Part shown: piece by piece, positions 1 to 6,209 of the stretch
Layout of the letters: every line of letters begins with the position of its first letter
Position numbering within the stretch: position 1 is the stretch's first letter
From: Planctomycetaceae bacterium
GTDB lineage: Bacteria; Planctomycetota; Planctomycetia; Planctomycetales; Planctomycetaceae
Assembly: GCA_029259875.1 (NCBI GenBank)
Contig: JAJDEK010000289.1
Coordinates: forward strand, 1-6,209
Direction: 5' to 3'
Length of the DNA stretch: 6,209 nucleotides
Notes under the pieces: generated by a model
Told to the model about the DNA's origin: nothing
Database searches by the model: none
The model's input: only the letters and a program-made list of their open reading frames with translations
Made by a program: the position numbers and the translations under genes

Positions 1-1849
1 CTTTAGGAGCTAACTGACTCATGTCAGAAGGACCAAGCCAAATGGTCGCACTGGGACGTCCTTTACCAGGGCTGGCTTTCAGTGCCATTGTTCCATCCAC
101 TTCATTGGGTTGTAATTTCAAGAAGGCATTGACCCAACCTGATGGAACCTGTTTACCTTTTAAGGCTTCCAGATCGAATTTCCAGGGAAGTGGCGGAAAG
201 ACTCGAACTCGAGACTCCGCAGTGGCATCACCCACTTTTACGGAAATCGTTCCTGCAGCAGGAGCCTTTAAACCTGAGGGTGTTGTCAGGCTCATGCCAT
301 CTACTTTAGAACCTTCCAGTCCTTTGCCGGGAGTAATTTTGGCATCGACCTTTTTAATGAACTGCCCATTTGCATCATAGGCCAGAATTTCATAATCAAT
401 CTTTTCCCCTTGAGTCGCAGCGATTTCGAAAGGGGTTAGCTGAATGGAAGCAATTTTATCTTGCTTTGCTTTTTCTGATCCCAATGGTGGAATGGAACCA
501 CTGCTTGGTTTTTTGTCAGCATCACCAATACAGATGGTTCTATCACGAGTGACGAAATAAATCCGACCATCGGCAATTGCAGGTGAGGCATAAATTTCAT
601 CAAGTCCTTTATCCACACGAGCCAGAAGTTGAACGTGAGAAAGCTCTTCGCATTTTTCACGGCTGGGTTTGAGGATATGGATGTTGCCATTCACTTCCAT
701 CACATACAGCTTGCCATCTGCCCAGATAGGAGATCCTTTTCCTACAGTACCGAGATTATAAGTCCAAAGCTCTTTACCCGTTTTGCTGTCATAAGCATAC
801 ATGCGACCTGTGTCAGCAACGGCATAGAGGATGCCATCTTTCACAAGCACACTGGCATAGCCGGCTTTGACGCCATCGACACGCCAGACGCTACCAGTTT
901 CCGTGATATCCCCACGCTTTGATCCATCAATGCACTGAATCCGACCAAATTCGACATTGTCGATATTGTCTTCTCCATGCGCGATGTAAACCAAATTGCC
1001 ATCAGTAACAGGCGAGCAATTCAAACCACGTTTCGACATTTTGAAGCCCCAGAGTTTTTCTCCGGTCCGGGCATTCATAGCATAACAACCGCCATCTGAG
1101 TTTCCGGCGATCATCATCCGCGTACCATCGATGACGGTCACAATGGGTACAGAATAGTTTGTATCGTAAGGCTTACCACCGGGGGCTGCTGTCCAAAGTA
1201 GTTTTCCGGTTTTTTTGTCAAACGCATAGTAGGTCTGTTTTGGAGGCGGAACGGCAGTCTTACCCCAGTTGAGTTGCAGAAAACTGACAATCACCCGGTT
1301 TTCATCAACAACAGGTGTTTGTGTTCGACCGCCATATCCAGAGATTTTTCCATAGTCTTCTGCTAGTGAAATTTCCCAGAGCACTTTCCCTTTGGGAGAG
1401 TAACATCGGAATAGACCACTCACTGAATGAACAAATACATTTCCGGTTTCGGGATCGCCGGCCATACTGGCCCAGCCCACACGAGGTGAGGGAATGTCGG
1501 TCTGAAAGACATTGAATTCATCTTTCCAGAGTTCTTCGCCTGTCTTGGCATCCCAGCAAACGACTTGCTCTCTGGCGTTGATTTTATCTTCCGGATCGTT
1601 GACATCATGGTGTGTTCTGCAATTCAGATAAACACGACCATCTAAAATAATCGGAGCAGAACGACCGCCAATGTCTGATTTCCAGATCACATTTTTGCCG
1701 TCAAGAGACCAGACATCAACGAGATTGGTTTCACGGGAGATTCCATTATGCTCCGGGCCACGCCAGTGTGCCCAGTCGCCTGCCGTCGCAAGAGAGGCGG
1801 TGAAAAACAGCATAGCGGAGCCGACAAGCACCATGTTCATTCTTCGCAT
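1..1849 (-). CDS. Secreted PQQ-like (BamB-type) beta-propeller repeat protein, C-terminus cut off by the window edge
   Basis: The frame is open from an ATG at 1849 to position 1 (616 full codons, no stop), so the gene continues beyond the window. The start is fixed by an in-frame TGA four codons upstream and by GAGG seven bases before the ATG. The N-terminus is a signal peptide (MRRMNMV, then a hydrophobic stretch) with likely cleavage after LATA, residue 23, implying export. Propeller-blade motifs of the xTGxxLW type are seen at [10 protein letters not shown] (99-108), [10 protein letters not shown] (149-158), [12 protein letters not shown] (208-219), [12 protein letters not shown] (256-267) and [12 protein letters not shown] (351-362). 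Weaker blades lie near 302-322, 389-396 and 429-443, so roughly eight blades are plausible. After residue 466 comes an Ig-like beta-rich segment ([10 protein letters not shown]). From about 550 a different domain begins ([11 protein letters not shown], then W572 and WLGPSDM at 604-610), reminiscent of LamG/DUF1080-like folds. No catalytic residues are recognisable. The role is probably extracytoplasmic binding or scaffolding; the exact function and any PQQ binding are unknown. Confidence 0.9.
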   Translation of the reverse strand, partial: MRRMNMVLVGSAMLFFTASLATAGDWAHWRGPEHNGISRETNLVDVWSLDGKNVIWKSDIGGRSAPIILDGRVYLNCRTHHDVNDPEDKINAREQVVCWDAKTGEELWKDEFNVFQTDIPSPRVGWASMAGDPETGNVFVHSVSGLFRCYSPKGKVLWEISLAEDYGKISGYGGRTQTPVVDENRVIVSFLQLNWGKTAVPPPKQTYYAFDKKTGKLLWTAAPGGKPYDTNYSVPIVTVIDGTRMMIAGNSDGGCYAMNARTGEKLWGFKMSKRGLNCSPVTDGNLVYIAHGEDNIDNVEFGRIQCIDGSKRGDITETGSVWRVDGVKAGYASVLVKDGILYAVADTGRMYAYDSKTGKELWTYNLGTVGKGSPIWADGKLYVMEVNGNIHILKPSREKCEELSHVQLLARVDKGLDEIYASPAIADGRIYFVTRDRTICIGDADKKPSSGSIPPLGSEKAKQDKIASIQLTPFEIAATQGEKIDYEILAYDANGQFIKKVDAKITPGKGLEGSKVDGMSLTTPSGLKAPAAGTISVKVGDATAESRVRVFPPLPWKFDLEALKGKQVPSGWVNAFLKLQPNEVDGTMALKASPGKGRPSATIWLGPSDMSQLAPK

Positions 1850-3123
<1,274 letters not shown>

Positions 3124-3162
3124 ATGAAAATTTGGTGAGGAACCGAATTCTTTTGCTGAAAT

Positions 3163-3185
3163 TGATGCGGAAAACATCGTTTTTT
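3163..3185 (+). terminator. Weak intrinsic terminator candidate after hemB
   Basis: TGATG (3163-3167) and CATCG (3175-3179) can pair over a seven-base loop. The stem is four Watson-Crick pairs plus one U-G pair, followed at once by six T (3180-3185). The T-run and the position 40 bases after the hemB stop fit a terminator, but the stem is short, so efficiency would be low. Confidence 0.35.
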
Positions 3186-3193
3186 GCTATAAT
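3185..3193 (+). promoter_or_regulatory. argD: Extended -10 promoter candidate for argD
   Basis: TGCTATAAT is a perfect extended -10 element (TGN followed by TATAAT at 3188-3193). TTGATG at 3162-3167 is the nearest -35-like hexamer, but its 20-base spacing is long; extended -10 promoters depend less on a -35. Transcription would start near 3200, leaving an argD leader of about 175 bases. Within the leader, GAAAAAG (3264-3270) can pair with CTTTTTC (3278-3284), a mostly A-U hairpin of unknown meaning. Confidence 0.45.
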
Positions 3194-3363
3194 CTCCGAC
3201 TTCTTTTTAGTGGAATTCAGACTATCACTCATTAGCTGAACGAGTCTATTCTTCACGACTTTAGAAAAAGTTTGCTGCTTTTTCGAACATCCACTTGGGA
3301 AATAGTGTCACAATTCTTTTCCGAGAGTCCGATAATCTGTATTTACGGTTGTTTTAACTAGAC

Positions 3364-3367
3364 GAGG
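3364..3367 (+). promoter_or_regulatory. argD: Ribosome binding site fixing the GTG start of argD
   Basis: GAGG lies seven bases before the GTG at 3375, the ideal distance. No in-frame ATG occurs nearby that would keep the conserved N-terminal region ([15 protein letters not shown]), so the GTG start is well supported. Confidence 0.75.
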
Positions 3368-3374
3368 TGTATCA

Positions 3375-4580
3375 GTGCAATTAACGGGAAATGCCAGCAG
3401 TCAGGACACGATTGCTTTATTCGAGAAATATGTCATTCCCAATTATGGTCGCTATCCGATCAGTCTGGTACGCGGTGAAGGCAGCTATGTCTGGGACGCT
3501 GAGGGGAAACGTTACCTCGATCTGTTTCCCGGGTGGGGTTGTAATATTCTCGGATATTCTCCTGAACCGGTGGTAGCTGCCATTCAGGATCAGGTCTCTC
3601 GCTTGATTCATGTTCCCAACACCTGGTACACCGAAGCGCAAGGAAGATTTGCAGAGTTTCTCTGTACACGAAGTTTCGGCAAGGCCTTTTTCTGTAACAG
3701 TGGTGCGGAAGCAGTCGAAGGTGCGATTAAACTGGCTCGGCTACACTTCAATGGCAAACGACCCAAAATCATCACCTGCGAAAATGGTTTTCACGGTCGA
3801 ACGTTTGCAGCGGTCACCGCCACAGCGCAGCCCAAATATCATGACGGACTAGGGCCCTTAGTTGCCGGCTTTCGATATGCTCCGTTTAACGACCTGGAAG
3901 CGATTGCCAGTTTAGTGGACGATGAAACTTGTGCCATCATGGTAGAACCCATTCAGGGAGAAGGTGGCGTTAACATTCCCGATGAAGGTTATCTGGCTGG
4001 TCTTCGAAAACTGGCGGATGAAGCTAACTGCCTCTTGATTTTTGATGAAGTGCAAACCAGCATGGGGCGAACTGGTACGTGGTTTGGCTATCAGCAGTGG
4101 GGCGTTCAACCCGACATTATGACGATGGCCAAAGGCATCGCTGCGGGAGTGGCTGCAGGGGCCGTCATCGCGACCGAAGAAGTCGCACCCAGTTTACGAC
4201 CTGGAATGCATGCCAGCACATTTGGTGGGAACCCTCTTGCGATGGTAGCAGGGTTGGCCACCGGACAAATGATCGAAGAGCAAAACCTGCTGGAAAATTG
4301 TCAAAGCATGTCGAATCAATTTCAGCAATTCTTTGAACAACTCCAGAATGAGCTATCCATTATTCGGGAAGTACGTGTCCGCGGTATGATGGTGGGCATC
4401 GATTTGAATATTACTTCTGGTACTGCCGTCGGAAAATGTATGGACCGTGGACTACTTATCAACTCTACACATGATACCGTTGTCCGTTTGCTGCCACCTT
4501 TGAATGTGACTTTGGAACAAGTCGAAGAAGGCTGCGAGACAATAGCGACAGTTCTACGGGAAATGGCTGAGGAAGCATAA
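3375..4580 (+). CDS. argD: Acetylornithine aminotransferase (class III, PLP-dependent)
   Basis: This cytoplasmic enzyme transfers an amino group from glutamate to N-acetylglutamate semialdehyde, giving N-acetylornithine in arginine biosynthesis. Many family members also act on the succinyl-diaminopimelate intermediate of lysine synthesis. The 401 residues match the usual length. Visible class III features: [17 protein letters not shown] (34-50); the cofactor phosphate loop [15 protein letters not shown] (108-122); [12 protein letters not shown] (139-150); [10 protein letters not shown] (191-200); [11 protein letters not shown] (224-234), where D224 should contact the PLP ring nitrogen; the Schiff-base lysine K253 in [10 protein letters not shown]; and [11 protein letters not shown] (279-289). 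The segment after the first strand reads [10 protein letters not shown] where many relatives have a GH.HP-type motif, a minor difference. Translation starts at GTG (3375) with GAGG seven bases upstream. The neighbouring argF supports the arginine role over other class III aminotransferases such as the ornithine or GABA enzymes, though substrate range cannot be read from sequence. Confidence 0.93.
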   Translation: MQLTGNASSQDTIALFEKYVIPNYGRYPISLVRGEGSYVWDAEGKRYLDLFPGWGCNILGYSPEPVVAAIQDQVSRLIHVPNTWYTEAQGRFAEFLCTRSFGKAFFCNSGAEAVEGAIKLARLHFNGKRPKIITCENGFHGRTFAAVTATAQPKYHDGLGPLVAGFRYAPFNDLEAIASLVDDETCAIMVEPIQGEGGVNIPDEGYLAGLRKLADEANCLLIFDEVQTSMGRTGTWFGYQQWGVQPDIMTMAKGIAAGVAAGAVIATEEVAPSLRPGMHASTFGGNPLAMVAGLATGQMIEEQNLLENCQSMSNQFQQFFEQLQNELSIIREVRVRGMMVGIDLNITSGTAVGKCMDRGLLINSTHDTVVRLLPPLNVTLEQVEEGCETIATVLREMAEEA

Positions 4581-4600
4581 GACTGACCGGTCTTTCTTTT
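4579..4600 (+). terminator. Weak terminator-like hairpin at the argD stop codon
   Basis: AAGACT (4579-4584) pairs with GGTCTT (4589-4594) over the loop GACC, with one U-G pair. A T-rich tract broken by one C follows (to 4600). The hairpin begins within the argD stop codon. It could end or attenuate transcription between argD and argF, but the interrupted T-run makes it weak. Confidence 0.35.
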
Positions 4601-4607
4601 AAACAAT

Positions 4608-4645
4608 TTGATCTATTCACATATTCCTGTTCGAATCTTAATTCA
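4608..4645 (+). promoter_or_regulatory. argF: Possible argF promoter overlapped by an ARG-box-like palindrome
   Basis: TTGATC (4608-4613) and TCGAAT (4631-4636) are spaced by 17 bases, each matching four of six sigma-70 consensus positions. Overlapping the -10 is CGAATCTTAATTCA (4632-4645). It matches nine of the ten fixed bases of the TGAAT-N4-ATTCA core of the ArgR operator described in E. coli and relatives. A repressor bound there would block the -10. Whether this organism has ArgR is not visible, and such AT-rich symmetry can arise by chance. Confidence 0.3.
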
Positions 4646-4668
4646 AGAAGCGAACAGGAATTCCTGTT
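4623..4668. repeat. Inverted-repeat cluster between argD and argF (three related half-sites)
   Basis: ATTCCTGTTCG (4623-4633) and CGAACAGGAAT (4651-4661) are perfect 11-base inverted repeats around a 17-base centre. The centre can itself pair (TCTT with AAGA). A third half-site follows, so AACAGGAATTCCTGTT (4653-4668) is a perfect 16-base palindrome, followed by TTT. The middle half-site can pair with either flank, so two RNA folds exclude each other. The second fold is a 6-bp stem with an AATT loop ending in a T-run (4667-4671). Confidence 0.6.
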
Positions 4669-4696
4669 TTTAACACGTCATTGATTGAGATATCCA

Positions 4697-5614
4697 ATGA
4701 GACATTTAATCACCTTGCACGACTTGGAATCGTCTGAGATTCTCGAAATATTTGCCCTCGTTCAGGAACTAAAAGACAAACAAAAAGCAGGCGAACGTCC
4801 TCAGTTATTACAGGGGCAGACGATGACTCAAGTGTTCGAGAAACCTTCGCTCAGAACGCGGCTCAGTTTTGAATCAGCCATGTGGGAACTGGGAGGGGGA
4901 GCGAGTTTCTTTACCTGTAAAGAAGCGGGCCTGGATGGACGAGAATCGATCGAAGATGTAGCCCGGGTGATTGGCGGTTATTCTGATGTGATCACACTGA
5001 GAACGTTTTCACACGAGCTCATTGAACAGTTCGCAAAAAACTCGAAAGCTTCTGTGATCAACGCACTGTCCGATTTAAGTCATCCCTGTCAGGCATTAAC
5101 CGATCTGTTTACGATGCAAGAACTCGCCGGCGATTTATCTCAGCAGAAACTGGCGTATGTGGGTGATGGAAACAACGTCGCCTATTCACTCGCCAGCTGT
5201 TGTGCCATGTTGGGAGTTCCGTTTGTTGTCTCTTCGCCGGAAGGTTTTGAGTTATCATCGGATTTCGTGACTTCATTAAAAGCAAACATTCCTGACGCGC
5301 ATCTGGAACTGGAGTCCGATCCACTAAAAGCGGTTGCAGAATCAACGATGATTTACACCGATGTCTGGGCCAGCATGGGACAGGAAGCCGAAACGGAGAA
5401 ACGCAAGAAGATCTTTGCTGATTATCAGGTCAATTCGAAGCTCATGTCAGCCGCGGGTTCTAATTGTAAATTTATGCATTGCCTGCCAGCAAAACGTGGA
5501 CTCGAAGTCACCGACGAGGTGCTTGATAGTCGACAAAGTGTTGTCTTCCAGCAGGCCGAAAATCGAATGCATCTGGCCAAAGGGCTGTTGGTCTGGTTGA
5601 TGCGACAAGCATGA
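4697..5614 (+). CDS. argF: Ornithine carbamoyltransferase
   Basis: This cytoplasmic enzyme joins carbamoyl phosphate and ornithine to make citrulline in arginine biosynthesis. The 305 residues are typical of the anabolic enzyme. The carbamoyl-phosphate loop is FEKPSLRTRLSFE (47-59), i.e. SLRTR at 51-55 where STRTR is the commoner form. HPCQALTDL (129-137) is the second conserved carbamoyl-phosphate segment. YVGDGNNVAYSL (154-165), TDVWASMGQE (221-230, including the SMG ornithine loop) and HCLPA (261-265) identify an ornithine rather than an aspartate transcarbamoylase. The start was chosen at the ATG at 4697: GAGA lies six bases upstream and the protein then begins MRHLITLHDL, as is usual for the family. 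A TTG four codons earlier (4685) is in frame but has no ribosome site. It lies 116 bases after argD on the same strand, suggesting shared or co-regulated expression. A strong terminator follows. Confidence 0.95.
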   Translation: MRHLITLHDLESSEILEIFALVQELKDKQKAGERPQLLQGQTMTQVFEKPSLRTRLSFESAMWELGGGASFFTCKEAGLDGRESIEDVARVIGGYSDVITLRTFSHELIEQFAKNSKASVINALSDLSHPCQALTDLFTMQELAGDLSQQKLAYVGDGNNVAYSLASCCAMLGVPFVVSSPEGFELSSDFVTSLKANIPDAHLELESDPLKAVAESTMIYTDVWASMGQEAETEKRKKIFADYQVNSKLMSAAGSNCKFMHCLPAKRGLEVTDEVLDSRQSVVFQQAENRMHLAKGLLVWLMRQA

Positions 5615-5633
5615 TCCTCAAATGATTTGATTC

Positions 5634-5665
5634 AAAACCTCGGTGATCATCGCCGAGGTTTTTTT
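5634..5665 (+). terminator. Strong intrinsic terminator after argF
   Basis: AAAACCTCGGTG (5634-5645) pairs with CGCCGAGGTTTT (5651-5662) around the loop ATCAT, with a single U-G pair. A run of seven T (5659-5665) follows the GC-rich core. It begins 20 bases after the argF stop and closes the arginine gene pair. The A-run before the stem could also allow some termination from the opposite strand. Confidence 0.9.
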
Positions 5666-5793
5666 ATTAGTCGTGCCCGTTGTTCATTACGACACAAGAA
5701 TTCATCAAGCTCAAATCCACTTGACATATTCGGGAATTGTTGAACTGTCATTTTTCTTCTTTTTTAGTGCTTAATGTTTAGCTTGACTTCATC

Positions 5794-5833
5794 GCGCTCT
5801 TAGCGAAACTCTGTGCTCTGCGTCACGCGCGCG
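5794..5833. repeat. GC-rich repeat-like patch with imperfect 19-base period
   Basis: GCGCTCTTAGCG (5794-5805) is echoed by GTGCTCTGCG (5813-5822), 19 bases on, and the patch ends in an alternating CGCGCGCG tract (5826-5833). The patch is much richer in G and C than the surrounding AT-rich intergenic DNA. It resembles short dispersed intergenic repeats seen in some environmental bacterial genomes. That likeness is from general recollection and a single copy here cannot prove it. Confidence 0.3.
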
Positions 5834-5968
5834 AGTAAAAAAACTCATGTTGGTGCATCGATCTCTTCCTGTTGATTCCAGCACTATAAAACTCTCTCGT
5901 TTGACGCTGTTTTTGGGGAAGGAATAAAATCCGGTTCTGCATGAGTACTACTTTGCTTACCAATATGA

Positions 5969-6160
5969 GCCCTGTTTGACCCGACTGACTTGCTATATGA
6001 ACTCTCAACCCGCCAAAATTTACCATAGTTGAGACAAAACTGCGCAAAAGTGAATGACGCTGTTCTAGAAGGTCTATCAAAGATGCAAGAACAATTAAGG
6101 GATATGACCTGTGACAATCAAGAATCGAGACAATCATCATCAAATGCTCTAGACAAATAG
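5969..6160 (+). pseudogene. Possible decayed coding remnant
   Basis: One plus-strand frame between TGA (5966-5968) and TAG (6158-6160) is interrupted only by TAG at 6026-6028. It reads ALFDPTDLLYELSTRQNLP, then the stop, then a piece containing VNDAVLEGLSKMQEQLRDM (from a GTG at 6050), which looks like an amphipathic helix. There is no ATG with a ribosome site and no family is recognised. It may be a gene relic or chance; confidence is low. Confidence 0.15.
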
Positions 6161-6209
6161 AATGAAACAGAAACATTACATGTACGCTGACTGAAAAATG
6201 TCAAATCCT

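Larger units (their letters stand above)
5666..6209. other. Gene-free stretch at the right end
   Basis: About 540 bases follow the terminator with no convincing coding region. The longest open frame (minus strand, 5823-6176, 117 codons) has no ribosome site, no recognisable domain and an erratic composition, so I do not call it a gene. Plus-strand frames beginning with ATG are 26 codons or fewer. A short GC-rich patch near 5794-5833 and a possible decayed frame near 5969-6160 are listed separately. No tRNA-like cloverleaf, transposase motif or CRISPR pattern was seen. Confidence 0.6.

Noticed and set aside
21..922. Several plus-strand frames of 60-119 codons over the left end
   Set aside because: All lie antisense to the continuous minus-strand propeller frame, which has a signal peptide and repeated blade motifs.
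3224..3258. TGAA...TTCA symmetry in the argD leader, considered as an ARG box
   Set aside because: The half-sites are too far apart and do not match TGAAT-N4-ATTCA, so it does not support a second ArgR site.
5721..5726. Perfect TTGACA -35-like hexamer after argF
   Set aside because: No -10-like hexamer lies 16-18 bases downstream and no gene follows within the window.
5846..5926. 26-codon plus-strand ATG frame in the right-hand gap
   Set aside because: No ribosome site, no conserved feature; a frame this short is expected by chance.
5823..6176. 117-codon open frame on the minus strand in the right-hand gap
   Set aside because: No ribosome site before its start at 6176, no recognisable motif or family, and residue composition typical of translated noncoding DNA.

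Overview
The window looks like a stretch of bacterial chromosome, most likely from a planctomycete (Gimesia/Rubinisphaera-like). The main clue is a secreted PQQ-repeat beta-propeller protein that opens, just after its signal peptide, with a '[12 protein letters not shown]' segment. That opening is typical of the large propeller families of Planctomycetes. This assignment is inference from family style and moderate base composition, not a database match.

Layout. (1) Positions 1-1849, minus strand: a signal-peptide-bearing PQQ-like propeller protein. It is open through the window's left edge, so its C-terminus is missing. (2) Positions 1850-2136: an AT-rich divergent intergenic region. (3) Positions 2137-3123, plus strand: hemB, porphobilinogen synthase, with an aspartate-type rather than zinc-type metal motif. 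(4) Positions 3124-3374: a short gap with a weak terminator-like hairpin running directly into an extended -10 promoter candidate. (5) Positions 3375-4580: argD, acetylornithine aminotransferase, with a GTG start supported by a well-placed GAGG. (6) Positions 4581-4696: a gap dense in symmetric sequence, including a possible ARG-box-like operator overlapping a possible promoter. (7) Positions 4697-5614: argF, ornithine carbamoyltransferase, followed by a strong intrinsic terminator at 5634-5665. (8) Positions 5666-6209: about 540 bases with no convincing gene, holding a short GC-rich repeat-like patch and a possible decayed coding remnant.

How the genes relate. ArgD makes N-acetylornithine, which is deacetylated to ornithine by an enzyme not in this window. 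ArgF carbamoylates ornithine to citrulline. The two genes therefore supply two nearby steps of arginine biosynthesis. HemB is the first common step of tetrapyrrole synthesis and is probably a separate transcription unit on the same strand. The propeller gene is divergent and unrelated in function as far as can be seen.

This is mainly housekeeping sequence, and I do not see a novel multi-gene system. The spots most worth a second look are the argD-argF intergenic symmetry and the gene-free right end.
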